From contig JAKEKT010000036.1 of the NCBI GenBank assembly GCA_021495925.1, forward strand, positions 1 through 64,000: a stretch of 64,000 bases of DNA, given 5' to 3'. Within the stretch, counting starts at the first letter, position 1; each line of letters begins with the position of its first letter. A program made the position numbers and the translations under genes. This document shows positions 34,243-46,741 of the stretch, piece by piece. This DNA comes from Diplodia intermedia (lineage: Eukaryota > Ascomycota > Dothideomycetes > Botryosphaeriales > Botryosphaeriaceae). The notes below the pieces were generated by a model. That model was given only the letters and a program-made list of their open reading frames with translations. It did no database searches and was not told the DNA's origin.

Positions 34243-36029
34243 CCCTCCGAGCCGTACGTCTCTGGTCTTCTTCCTCCTGTATTCTATATTTGAAGAGGTG
34301 CTCAAACAGCATGTCATGCATTCCTTTTTTGTCTCCCTCCCCCTCAGCCAACGAAAAAAAAACCGCCAGCCTGGAAAGAAGAAGAGATTTCCAGAAAAGA
34401 ACACTTGGGTCCAGGAAAGAAAAAAAAAAAGCCACAGCTTACTCACCTCTGCCTACCGCTACTACTTATTACTACATAATCTCCGCGCTTTAAACCTCGG
34501 GCCTCACTTTTTGTTGTTGTTGTTGTCGTGAAGGGAGAGACAGCGCAAAAGCAACAGGCAACAACAAGAAAAGCGATTCAACAGGGTTCTTTTTGTCTTT
34601 TTTCTGCGAAGGGAGGGCTCAGAAACCAGCGAGAGAAGAAAAGAACACAAGAGATCTGGGTCTCGGTTGTAGCTGTCCTCTTGGAGGTTGGGGGGGAGTA
34701 GATATCGAATCTAGTTCCCGCGATCTGCGATGTTTTTCTGCCCCATTCTTGCACACACAAACACACGCCCTCGTGCAAGGCCGGCCACATTCTCGACTCT
34801 AGCGATGTGATGACCTTTTTTTGTTGGTTGGTTGGCCATCCTCGTCTTCACCGTTCTTCACCGCAACCTTTGATAAAACATGAGGGAGCACTCTATCTGA
34901 CGCACGACCTACGGTCCCCAAAATCGCGGACCGTATCATTAAACCCGAACGAATTTCAATCAGGGTCCCCGCCCGCTCGGGCGCAAAAAAATAGAAAGGA
35001 AGCGCCGAGAATCACGCCGGGCCTATACACCATCGTTCGTTCGAGAACCTTTTTTTTTTTTTCGATTCGCGGTGAGGACCGACCGACGGAGGTGGTCCGA
35101 GTACCTCGGGAGATACGATACGATATGGACAGATACACTACTGACGAGGGTGAGGAGGGGGCAGACGCGAGGGAACGGACCACAGGCGTGTCAGGGTCGC
35201 GCGCGTATAGTTTCGGGAGGGGAGAATAAGGGTCTCCTTGGCTGTTGTATGGCGTGGCGTGGCGTGGCATGGCATGGCGGGTGTGTGTGTGTGCGCGCCC
35301 GTTGTGGTCGGCGTTGGCACCCGTGGCTTGGTTTTTGTTTCCTGTTTGTTTGCTCGTTTCGGTGCTATGTGTGTAGGATAGGCTTTTGGGCTTAAGCTTT
35401 TTTTTTAAGGAAGAAAATCTTGTCACTTTGATTTTTTCCTATCCTCGCTCTTGGTTGCTGAAGCAATAGAGCGTGATGTCGTCGCCGCCGCGCGAAAACG
35501 AAAAGGGGAACGCGCGAGAGTACCTGCTTTGGCAGGAGGGGGAACAACAAGAATGCGCCGATGAACACGCGCGCGCACATGAGAAATAAAATGGTCGTTG
35601 CCAGGAAACAGACGAACGACTGTTCCAAGTTGGCGCAGGAGTGACGGTCTGACGACGGCTTTTCGCGCGATAGTTGCCCTCTTCGGTTAGGCGGGGTAGC
35701 GTCACGTAACGTAACCGGACGAGGGGTCGGGTGGTGCGAGGCGAGACGAGACGAGGAACGCCGTCGTTTCTGGGTGCCGATGTGGCATGAGTGAGGCGCT
35801 GCAATGGGGCGACAAGTGTGATGTTATTTTTCTTTCTACTTGTTTCTTGGTCGTCGCGAGTCGGGGAACCGGGTGAGGCGTGGTGTGGTGAGGTGAGGTG
35901 CGGTGGTGGTAGGTAGTGATGATGGCGCGCAGGGATGATTGGATTTCCCTGGCAACTCGTTTCGAGCGAGGCGCGTGTGGGGCAAGGGTCACTAGTGGTA
36001 AAAATAACGGCGCATGGTGCGCATCGCGG
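34243..36029. other. long gene-free stretch, simple-sequence rich
   Basis: About 1.8 kb behind ORM. It holds GTTGTT repeats (34511-34527), several A and T runs (34424-34434, 35048-35060, 35398-35406) and a TGGCG/TGGCA pentamer array at 35248-35280. GGTGA/GGTGC variants are at 35870-35910. No open frame has coding character. A long 3' UTR or non-coding transcript is possible but not shown by the sequence. Confidence 0.5.
35248..35280 (+). repeat. TGGCR pentamer array
   Basis: Six near-perfect TGGCG/TGGCA units. A (TGCCA)4 array, its reverse-complement type, lies at 31800-31822, and a CCAAG-type pentamer array lies at 9245-9267. Confidence 0.85.
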
Positions 36030-38164
36030 CTACTTTGGAGAAATTGCGGTTTGTTGCATCTCCTTTTTTTTGCTTCTGCTGTTCGCTTGGTGTGCGTGCG
36101 GGGAGAAGGGGGCGCATGCTCGGGCCACTGAGGGGCGGGCGAGGGTCTTGTTTAGCGTTGCTTCTCTACGAGCTTGAAGACTCGGTATGACCCATGTCAT
36201 GTACCCTCGAATGTTTTCTATGCTCGACATGTAGTTTTGGACATGATGATCTAGCTCCAGTTGTTCTGGTGGACCGGGATCACTTGATGGATACTGTTTC
36301 TTGCGTTTCGCCTCCATGAGTTCCCAGATAGCGCCTCTTCGCGCCAAGACGTGGACCAGTCGAACTTCCCAGTGCCCCTCAGAGAGCGGGCGATCCTGCT
36401 CGAGGCGGGAGCCGACTTCGCTTTCTTCGTCACGTATTTCTTCCCAGTTTTTGTACACTGACTCAGCTCTTCCGCATAGTTCAAGCACGATGAGGAGCTC
36501 CAGAATCCACGCAAGACGAATTTGGGAGTTTTGTCCGATAGTCTTTGCCGGAACGATCTCCACCTGCCAGGATCAAGGCTGTCGCTGTTTCCATCATACG
36601 CTTGAAATGCTGGGTACCCATTGTTACCTCATGCTATTCTCCGCATGAGTAGACTGCTCTGAATGTGTGATGAGGAATGGTTTGGCCATTGCGGTCAGTA
36701 TCTTTGATGCGGGCTCCTATATCCAGAGCTTGTTGCATTGATTTCGGGTCCAGGAATCAAGCAAAGACCATCAGAGGCGTATAGCCGTCCTCATTCGACG
36801 ATGCATTCATGTCAAAGACGCAATAGCTCATGAGAGATTGCGCATGCAGCGGAGATGATGCAAAATGTAAAGGGTTAAAGTTTCTTCTTTCGAGTTCACG
36901 CGGATGTTCGTCAGCAAAAGCCGTCATCTTTGACAGGTGATAGTCAGCGGCTTTCAATTCCAGGGGCCGGGGTATGCTGAATTGAGGAACATGGGTTCTA
37001 CAATATCAACAAAAGCCTTCAAAGGCAGCGTCTTATGTATGAAGCAATCTAAAAGATGGAGAAGTGGTCGCTCATCCAAAGCCGCCGTTGCGTAGCTCAA
37101 ACTGGTTTGAGAGATAGCATCCGGTGAATGGAGCAGGGGAGGATTTGCCCTCAACACTAGCCCTAAAGTGATTGGATGACCGAGTGCACAAGAACGGAAA
37201 CAAGAAGTAGCAAATGAGCAGCAGGGGTTTCCTCTACTGCCCTTATTCAATCTCCAGAGACAAAACCAACACGGGCACAAGTCTGCTGCCCAGGTTCACT
37301 GTCTGACTAGTCATACAATTAGTAGTGTGAATGCATCAGGTGGTCTTCGGACTGCTTTGAACGCCATCCTAGTCTGTTTCAAAATGCTTGGTCTTTCTAC
37401 ATGGTCAGCGCAAGACGCAATGCTCCATTCATCAATGTAGGAATAGTCAAAGGCGTCTTCATCAATTCTTGTATTTAATAAATCGAAAGCCGAAGTTACC
37501 GAAGGAACTTCAAAAAGGGAAGGACATACTATGCTCAGTACAATCACAGACCGGGAGAGTAGGATGCCTGTAACTGGAAAACCTTGTCCAACGGACGAAC
37601 AGGCGGATTAGTACGTGACGGGAAAAATACAACATACAGGGCTTGAGGACGAACGGGGGTAGACAGTGGTTGCAGCAACGATACTAATTCAGTAACGACG
37701 GCGTGGCGTGCAGGCAAAACAATAGGCAGAAAATGATAGCATGTTCTGACCAGGCATTTGTTGTGGCAGAATGACCCACTGAGGGGCTGCAATTCGAAAG
37801 CTCTTGTCCTTGTCGGTGAGTTGACGTCGCGCTCGCTCAGCATTTCAAGCTGACAAAACCGTATCCATAAATTCTCCTTGGTAGCTACTTGATGCGCCGC
37901 ATCATTCTTATAATTGTTCTCAAGCTCAAGTTTGTGTTGCTCTTCTGTTGGCAACTTGGATTCTGGTTTACGCATACTCCGAATTTCTTCAAACCAGTCT
38001 TGCGCAACCAACCTCTTCCCGACTCCTTCACTACGGACTGACTTAACATTGCAGCCAAGAAATCCATCGAATGATGAGGTTATTTTAAGAAAAGGATCAG
38101 CAACCAGCCAAGACGTTAGCCTCGGATCCTTCAGCGCCACACCAATAATGGCAACCGTGTTCAC
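36030..38164 (-). pseudogene. decayed or many-exon ankyrin-like locus
   Basis: Consecutive minus-strand open frames (38164-37544, 37547-37311, 37280-36954, 36957-36757, 36563-36030) overlap by a few bases or abut, but change frame each time. Two contain ankyrin-like helices: GHPITLGLVLRANPPLLHSP with SQTSLSYA, and RNFNPLHFASSPLHAQSLM with EDGYTPLMVFA. The 5' frame (NTVAIIGVALKDPRL...) is unassigned. At 36954-36957 the switch from PGPWN-stop to PLELKAADYHL needs a frameshift, because no plausible intron lies between. Composition is less GC-rich than neighbouring genes. Two readings are possible: a pseudogene, or a gene with several short introns I could not place. Function unknown. Confidence 0.4.
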
Positions 38165-38241
38165 AAAGGGAATGACTCAAAGTATTTTTTTTATGTATTT
38201 CATTTCTCTCCAGAACCTAATGGATCTGCACGCCATCCAAC

Positions 38242-39669
38242 ATGAAGCATCGCAACAGAAAGCCTTCAACAGGCTCGTTGAGCTTGACATTCCTCATTCT
38301 GCTTAGCCTTTGCTGCGCCCCTGCTCTCGCTTGTCCAAACTGTTCCATGGGCACAGACGATGCTCCTACATCCAAAATACCCGGCGTCGGATTCACACTG
38401 ACAGCTGAGTATGGGTAAGTATCAACTTCACATGAACCCCAGCATGACATTTGTCTCGTCCAGCCATGCTTGTAGTCCGCCCCTTCACTTATCCGGAGCT
38501 CGAAGTCATGTTTTCTTCAATTTACATGCACGGGGAGTGGTTATGGTCCTACAATGAACCATATCCACCACCTGAAAACACGCCACAAACAAGCCCGGAA
38601 AAGACACGACTAACCACCCCCCAGCACCGCCTCCATCCACTACCCCAACGGCACAACCGCCAACATCGCCAAAATCGCCGGCGGGCCCGCCTACAAAGCC
38701 TTCATGCGCCAATTCTACCACCACGCCTTCGACCCGCCACCGCCGCCGCCGCCGCCACCATCGACCCCCTCCGCCCCGCCACCACCACCACCACCACCAC
38801 CATCCCACTACTACCCGACAACCAACACCACCGAAACCACCCCCCTCCTCTGCACCCTCCTCCACACCCTCCAATCCCCCCTCCCCCCCCTCCGCCTCCT
38901 CACCCCCTTCCTCTGCCGCCCCACTTCACCCCCTGCGGCCTCCGCCCCCTCCCCCGCCCTGGCCCCCGCCCCCACCGCCGCCGATAATATAGCTGCCCTA
39001 ACCCCCCTCCTCGCCCTCCTCAAAACCGCCACCGCCCAGCACCTCCCCCCATCCGAACCCATCACACACGCCCTCATCGCCGGGCCCAAGGGCGCCGACG
39101 AGACGCTGACGGCCGCCGACGCGGCCGTCGTGAAAGCGGCGCTGCGGGGCGTTGGGGTGCGGTATGCCGAGCCGGAGGGATGGGAGAGGAGGGATGTCGT
39201 GGGGGCGGGGGTGGGGGCGGCGTTGGGAGTGGATCATGGGGCGGTGGATGGGGGGGATGGGGAGGTCGGGGTCGTTGTTGTGGAGGTGGTGAGGGAAGGA
39301 GGGGGGGAAGGCTCAGGGGTGATGGCGGTGGTGGCGGTTTTGGGGGTGGATGGGGAGGGGGTGTATGAGAGGTTTGGGGCGAGGATGGTGGTGGAGGGTG
39401 GTGGTGATGGTGACGGCGGTGATGGGGGGTATTGGGGGCGGTTGGAGGCGGCGGTGAGGGAGGTCGTGGTGAGCGGCGGGGCGCCGCCGGAGTTGGGGGT
39501 TGGGAGGGTGGTTGTGCATGGGGATGGGGCGGGGGTGGCGGGGGTGAGGGAGGTGTTGGGGAGGGTGCTCGATGAGAGGTTGGTTGCCGAGGCGTTTGAT
39601 GGGGTGGTTGATCCTGTTTTTGCGGCGTCGGTGGGTGTTGCCGAACTCGCGTATAAGATCATGGCCTAG
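38242..39669 (+). CDS. secreted/ER Hsp70-like remnant protein, middle exon unresolved
   Basis: Exon 1 (38242-38414, donor GTAAGT) encodes a signal peptide with hydrophobic core SLTFLILLSLCCAPALA, then GVGFTLTAEYG. The last exon starts after a CTAACC branch and CCCCAG (38625) and encodes ASIHYPNGTTANIAKIAGG, then FMRQFYHHAF. Between them, LVVRPFTYPELEV (about 38465-38510) is in frame with the last exon if a GTTTTC donor follows, but the first junction does not keep phase. This leaves either a missed mini-intron or a frameshift. After polyproline runs the C-terminal end (RVLDERLVAEAFDGVVDPV, then ASVGVAELAY) resembles fungal Hsp70-like ATPase-fold proteins. The Hsp70 phosphate loops are not visible. 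The gene is C-rich up to about 39100 and G-rich after 39130. Confidence 0.5.
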
Positions 39670-40893
39670 TGGTGAAGCGGGACTCCGGGGGCGGCGTTGG
39701 GATGTCAGTTCAGGTCTGATCTGTACGAGGATGGATGGAGGGGGCTTGAGAAAGCCGTCACCTGGTATGGGTTGAGGAAATTCCCATAGAAGGTCATAAA
39801 CTCAAAAGGTTCACTGAGACAACCAACGCACAAGTCAAGAGCCAGACAGAGTCAAAAAAAAAAAACATAAATTTAAAAAGAAGGATGCCCCCAGCACAAA
39901 AGCGCTGCAGCCCGCCCAACCCCGACCTTCAAAGGTAGTCGTCACCATCATCCGCTTTGCGCTCCAGCAGCCACTGAAGATTGTCCTCAGCCCGGGCAGC
40001 CGCTGGTCCCATGGCCTGCCTCAAGCAACCCCACAACCGCAGCTGGACCGCCTTCAAGCATGCCCGGCCTTTCCAGCCCTTGCACTTTTCGAGACCAAAC
40101 CCGCCAGCAGGCCAGCCAAGAGGAAGTGTGAGCCGACGGCGCACGGACAAGGAAGGGGTCAATCAGCCAGGGTGAGGCTGTTGGGAGGCGCGATGGAACT
40201 CTTGTCTTAGCCTTGAAGATTGAAAGAACCTCGAGATTGAGAGAAGAGAGCCGGATGAAGAGGAAAAAAGGAAGAAAGGTGGAGGGGCGGCGCGGTTTAT
40301 ATACGGCGGCGGCGAGAGGGTGTCGCGGGGCCGGGCTGCGTCGTTTTGGCATGGCAACGCGCCGCGCTAGACCGGAACAGCGGGGGCTTGGGCCAGGTGG
40401 GACATTTGGGAAGGAGCGACCGGGTACTGTGCCTGCCAGGTGGATCGCAGGCGCCGCGTTGCTATGACGTCTTTGCCAACGACCGTGCGGGTGGGTGCCT
40501 TCCGTAAGTGCTTTCACCATCGTCGGTGCAGATTTTCAGTGAGTGAGTGATATTGAGGAAACTGTCACCACCACTCTATCTCCCCTCACCATCGATCGAA
40601 GCTCTGGTGACCTCCCGTGAAGCTCTCAGCTCCTCCCACTAAGAGGTAAAGCGACCTCTTCTGTGCATACCCCCAAGCACCGTAAAGTGACCTCTTCCAG
40701 CCAACCGCCAAGCCCTTCTCAGAAGCCACGCCAGAAACCCACCTCCAGTAAAACCCCCAGTACTTTTCAAACGCCAACGCCTCAACGCACATGCTCGATG
40801 CCGCATGCCCACCCATTGCAACGCCCCCGACGCCATGATCCCAGCCGCAAAAGAAGGATGAGGTGAGAAAGAAAGAAAGAAAGAAACCACCTC
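39670..40893. other. intergenic
   Basis: No supported gene. A minus-strand frame 40162-39929 ends in an acidic ERKADDGDDYL and could be the last exon of a small gene, but no upstream exon was found. GAAA repeats lie at about 40864-40884, just past the end of the Mit1-like gene. Confidence 0.45.
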
Positions 40894-43800
40894 TCAAGCA
40901 CCAGCACCACCAGCACCGACACCAGCACCAGCACCACCCGCCGGCCTCTGCTGCGACTGCGACTGAGCCAGATAACCACTCAACGCCGCCGCAACCGCAT
41001 CGTCGCCATCATCATTCCGCCCACCGCCTCCATTCACACCACCACCACCCATCGGAGTCGACGCGCCGGAATGTTCATTACTCCCCAGCACATGCGGCGG
41101 CGGCGGCGGTAGCGCCGCATGTTGACTCGGCAAGACACGAGCGCCCTGCAGCCCCAGCGCTTGTCCCTGCTGCTGTTGTGCAGCATGCAAAGCGGGCAAA
41201 CCGGCGCCCCTCCTCTCGCCCTCGGCCAGCTTCTTCTTCTGCTGGACGAGGTGGCCCTTGACGCCGCGCAGGTACTTGACGGCGGCGTCGACGAGGTGGC
41301 GGGGCTCGGAGCTCTGCTTGAGCGCCTGCAGCATCTCGCGCACCTGCGTCTCGGACCCGATGTGCGGGCACGTGCGGCCCGCCCCGAAGTGCGCGAGCCC
41401 GCACAGGTTGCAGTGCTCCGCCCCCGCCAGCTTCAGCGGGCAGGCCCCGACGAGGTGCGTGCGCGTGCACGCCGGGCACCGGCGGACGTGGCCGGCCGGG
41501 AGCGGCAGGTCGGATGGGTAGGCGGGTGGGAATTGCGGTTCCGAGACGCGTTGGAAGCGCTTGACTGGGGAGGAGAAGGTTGTGAGTTAGAAATGACTGT
41601 GGGATTGGAAAAGGAAAAGCCATGATGGTTTTGCTGTTGGAAGGGATTTGGGGGGGGGGGGGGGGGAAGACTGCTGAACGACACTGGGGGCAATGCGGGG
41701 GGTGGCTATTTACGTCGTCGTTTTTGAGTAGGCGCCTGTGTGCGAGTGGGTGCCTTTTGCTTCGGGGACGAAAACTTCCTTGCCTCCTCCTCCTTATCGG
41801 CAAGTTCTCTGCGGACCGCAGACTCAAGAGCTTCCCTGAGCTCCGGCGTGAAGATCACCCCGTTCATTACCAGCCGGGCACGAGCAGCATTCATGGCGTT
41901 GTTGAAAGCGGACAGAGAAGCACTAGAAGACTCACCAGTAGGGCCATGAAGAGGCTTCCGTGGCTTCTGTGATGCCTGGCTAGCCACAGCCAGACCCGAG
42001 ACCTTGCCGTCAGGAGCCGGCGCAAGCTCGCCAACGTCAACTTGGTCATCCCCGGGGAGACTTTCCTCCTCATCGCTGCCTCCGTCTGCGTGGAAATCCG
42101 TGTCGCTGTCGCTTTCAACGCCACGTCGAGGACGACCGCGTGGTTTGGCCGGGGAGCCCTCGGCGGCGTCGGCGCCGTCTTGACGGTCGTTGTAGTCGAC
42201 GAGCTAGATATTGTCAGTGGGAACGGGCGAAGGGCAGGGGCATACTTACACCGCGAGCACGTTTTCCACGACCAAGTGCTTCAGCCTTTGCCGCCGCCTC
42301 CGCCACTGCCGCCTTTTCACGTTCTTGGAGGATCTTGTCCCACACCGACGGGTCAGGCGGAGCCTCCGGTTCGTCTCCAGCGGGCAGCGTATCTTCCAGC
42401 GCCCCAGCGTCGTTCGCCCAAACACGAGCAAAGCTGAATTGTGTCTCTGCTGAAGCGTCCGTGCCGGTCTTGGTGTTTTCCATCTGGGTACGATCCAAGA
42501 GCTGCTCGATGGATTTATGGTCGTACTTGATATCCTGGTCGCCACTATCGGAGAACAGCTCAGCCGCACCGTGTCGAAGGACGGATTCAACGTCCTTGTC
42601 CTCTATATCCTCATCATCTAATGATTCCACCACGACGTGATCCAAAGCCATCTTCTTGCGTCCGATCTGGACGATCTTTTCTTCGGCACTGGAGCGAGTC
42701 ATGAGCTGGAAGCACAGTACCTTCTTCTTCTGGCCAATGCGATGGGCGCGGGAAAGAGCTTGAATATCCTGGTGGGGGTTGAAGTCGGGATCCAAGATGA
42801 TCACCGTGTCGGCAGTTGCCAAGTTAATACCGACACCTCCGGCCCGGGTAGATAGCAAGAATGCAAATAAAGGAGAATCAGGAGCGTTGAATTCGTCAAT
42901 CCGTTTCTGCTTCTCCAGAGAGCCGATGGTACCATCAAGACGCCGGTAACCCATCTCTAGGCCATCCATGAAGTCTTCGATAATGTCCAGCATATCAAGG
43001 AACTGGCTGAAGATTAGTACGCGATGGCCCCGCTCTCTTAGCTTAGGTAACATGAGTTCAAGAAAGTGAAGTTTTGCCGAAGCTTCGACCAGGTTCCTAT
43101 GCGAGATTGCAGCAACGTCTGTCCTCTCTTCAATCTCTTGGCTGTAGATGAACGGATGACACAGGCACTTCCGTAGCTGCATCAAGATGTTGCTGAGATT
43201 AGACCGCTCATTGGGCTTGAGCTGGCGATCTGTAGAGAAAAGAGCCTTGAGAAGTTCTGGGTTCTTCGCAAGGATGGACTTGTAAAGCTTCTTCTGAAGC
43301 ACACTCATCGAAAGCGGCACGATGATCTGTGCCATAGGTGGTAGGAATGTAAGCACCTGCGCCTTTGTACGCCGGAGAATGTACGGGCGGATGAGGTCAT
43401 GAAGCTTGATGATCTTTTCCTTGGTCATCTCTTCATATTCCTCTTCAAGGGAAGCCGCATCGATATCATCGTCAAGAAACTGTAGAAGATTAAAGAGCTC
43501 GCGGGCGTTGTTCTGTAGCGGAGTGCCGGTGAGTAGCAGACGGAAGGGAATCTTGAGAGCGTTCAGGGAGTTGTAGAGTATGCTGTTGTCGTTCTTAAGG
43601 CGCTGGCCCTCGTCGACTATCAGACCAGCCCAGTTGACGCTCCTAAAGAACTTCCTACAGCTGTCGTCCGCGGCAGCATCATATGAAGTTACCACGATAT
43701 GACAACAGAGGCTCTTCTTTCCCTCCGGAAACATCTCATACTGGTATGCCATGTTCCGGGCCTGCGAGGAACCGAAGTAAGTAACGACGCGGAGAGATGG

Positions 43801-46284
43801 AGCCCAATGCTTAATCTCCCTCCTCCAGTTCGCGCATGTCGAGTTTGGCACCACAACCAAGAATGGGAAGCAACTGTGATCCTGGATCAAAGTCGCTAAG
43901 AAGGCAATGACTTGGATGGTCTTGCCCAGACCCATCTCATCAGCCAGAATACCATTCTTCTTGGAGTACCACTGGTAGTAGAGCCAGTTGAGACCGTCGA
44001 TTTGGTACTTCATTAGCTCCATTCCAGACTGAAGGATATCCGGCTGCTTCGACTTTTCCAATTTGGTAAAGGGCTGGCCACGAGCCTTCTCAAGGCGAAC
44101 CTGCAAGGGGCCCTTCTTAGGTGTATTGGTGTAACGGCCAAGCACCCAGTCGTTGTAAGCGGTGACAAAGTCGGTCCAGCGATCACCGTCCTCAGGTACC
44201 GGAACTTTCTCCCAGACGGCATCTTCATATCCAAGGCCCTTGTACTTGATAAGAGCTTCGTCAACCTCCTTGATGCGCGCCTTATCGATTTCCTCGCTTC
44301 GAATCTCGACGATGCTGGTGTACTTGACATCCAGGACGATGTCAATACGAAGGAATTCCTCTGGAATTGCATCTTCCGTCCTCATCTTAGGGCCGGTATC
44401 CTTCTTGAAGAATGCCTTGCGCATGGTGAATGCTGTCACTCCCCAGGTCCAGGCTCCTGGCATCCATGCTGCACGGAAGTAAGACAGCTTCTCCCACTTT
44501 ACGAGATAAGCCTTGTCGTCCTCGTCGACGTTCTCGCAGGACGTGCCAGCAATGTAGTTCTCTTCGTCGACCGGCTTCCAAGCGATCAGCCCAACGACCT
44601 TTGCTGGCATCTCCATGCACTCCTTGCACTGCCAGGCCTGAGAGTATTCCGAGAACCTACGCTCGGCGGTGTCCTCTTCGTCTTCTTCGATATCCATATG
44701 GTGAGGAGACTTTGGCGGAAGATGGTAGAAATGAAATCCACGCCAGCATGACAAGCAGCGGAAAAGAACGTTGAACCGGTTGTTGACCAGACCTGGGCTC
44801 ACATCGGTGATGGGATCCTCTCCATCGTTATCCTCGCGCTCACGCTGCTCCTGTATGGCCGACTTTCGCTGACGAAAAGCCTTGCATGACTTGCCCGACT
44901 CTTTACAAACTTGACACCTTCCAAGGTCGGGCGCGAGCATGTCCTTCTTGTGATGAGCATTGACGCAACGACGGCACTGAAGGACGAAGTTGTCATCTGC
45001 CGTCTTGGTCACCAGATGCTCGCGGCCGGTACGATGGCCAAGACAACCTTTGTGGTACGCGAGGATGCACCCCTGGCAATAAATCAGTGGCCCAACCGTC
45101 GTGCCCTCACCACAGGTGTCGCACTGCTGGATGTGCCAGTTTCGGAATGGATCATTACGATCGAGTTCCTGGAATATCTCGCGGGCGCCAGTGGCCTTGG
45201 GTGCAACCTGACGCGTAGGCTCGTCGTTTCGGAACAATTCCTGGTCAATGCCCAGCTCTTCCATGGTATTCTGGTGCCGGGTAGCCCGGTCGGAGCGGCG
45301 TGTTCCGGTGCGCAGCATCTTGGATGAGAGGTCCGCATCTGAACCTCGCTTTCTCTTCCGGCGGGGAAAGACGTCTGACTGCACAATGGCGTATGGATCC
45401 GAGTCTGACTCGTCTTCCTCATCTTCCGAGACCTGCTCACGATATGCTTGCCTGGTAAGCCGCGTTGCAGGCCGAGAGGCCGGTTGTGGCTTCTGACGGG
45501 TGCGCCCGCTGCGCCTCACCCGCGGACCGCTGTCGTCGCTTTCTTGCTCAGTCTCAGCGTCCTCATCATCGTCGTCCTCGCTGGAAGCCAGGGTGATCGG
45601 GCTGGTCAAGCGACTCGTCCGGTGGGAGGGCTTGGTGAAGTGCATGCCCCTCTTGCCGCGTCGCTGAGTCTGGCTCCTGCTTGTGGAAGCGCTACGTTCA
45701 TCCCCTCGGTCCAGCCTCAGCCGCAACCTCATGTCGCTGGTGAGGTCAAGGTCGTCTTCTGAACTTGACGGTTCTGGATTTTGCTGGAAACGTTCAAGAG
45801 CAGGAGGCCCGTTGTCCAGTTCCAAGAGCCGCTCAAATGGTATCTTTGGGTAGATAGTCAGTAGGTGGGAAAAGAAGGTGGAGTGGAGGATCGAATGGCT
45901 TTGGAGCAAAGGGAGTAGGTGGACTTGTGAGGCAAGCGCAGCAGCATAAGCATCCGTGCAAAAGCAGGTGATAGTCCCATACACGATTCTATCACGTGCA
46001 CTCAATCCAGACGAGCAAAGAGTTCATCTCACCTTCTGGGTATGCGTATCACCAAACATGACGGTATAATCCAGAGAATCCACATCTTCATGTTCCCTCA
46101 GGACCTTGTAGATCTTCTCCCAGTCCTCCAGATATTCATACTCGTGCGCATTCGCGATTGGCGACGGAATGACTTGAATGGTGTGCGTCGTCGGTGCGGG
46201 CGTGCGGGAAGATGCGCTTCGTGATCTTGGTGGAGAGGAGGGCTCCGCGGCGGACACCACCTCCACGTCTGAATCATCCGACAT
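40894..46284 (-). CDS. MIT1: Mit1/CHD-type SNF2 chromatin remodeller
   Basis: Probable ATPase of a SHREC-like heterochromatin complex. Exons 46284-46033, 45843-42250, 42203-41714 and 41564-40894 all join in frame and give about 1668 residues. Residues 325-380 are a PHD finger (CDTCGEG, IYCQGC, AYHKGCLG, QCRRC). About 495-645 are two divergent chromo-like segments (AYLVKWEKLSY; EALIKYKGLGYEDAVWEKV). The SNF2 ATPase starts near 690 with LADEMGLGKTIQVIAFLATL; motif II is VDEGQRLKN rather than DEAH. The helicase C half has HRVLIFSQFLDMLDI, STRAGGVGINLATADT and ALSRAHRIGQKKKV. The last exon carries a zinc cluster (CPACTRTHLVGACPL, CNLCGLAHFGAG), as in Mit1 C-termini, then a Gly/Pro/Ala tail. Intron 3 contains a 16-base G run on the plus strand. 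Divergent from MRM1. Confidence 0.9.
41650..41666 (+). repeat. poly-G run inside an intron
   Basis: Sixteen or seventeen consecutive G on the plus strand, i.e. a poly-C tract in the transcript of the Mit1-like gene, in the intron between 41713 and 41565. Confidence 0.9.
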
Positions 46285-46741
46285 TGTAACTGAGCTGTTC
46301 GCGTTGCCTAAAGAGTGGAAACAGTGGTCGATCGCAAAGTGCTGCTTGGGCGGGGCAAGCGGTGCTTAGAAAATGTGCTTGATGTGACCAGAGGAGCGGC
46401 GGCGGAACAAGACTGGTGCCAACTGGCCCGGCTGACGGCGGTCAATTGTAGTAGTGTTCAGGGACGGACATGAGACGAGTTTCGGAAGTGCGTGTCGCGA
46501 CCGGTTCGCTCTACTGGCGTTTTGGTGGTAAGTGAACGCGGGCGGCGAAAGATGGTAGGTGGATGTGTGGTGAACGCGGAGCGGGAAGACGCGTCGCGGC
46601 CACGACTTAGTTGAAACAAGCTAAGTAGTACGAGATCGCCGGCTGCATCATCGCCCTACATTTTGACATTTTCTATGTAACCCCGACGGCCGCTCGCCCG
46701 CCACTTTCACGCGCTGCACGATCGCTCGCAACCTCCGCACA

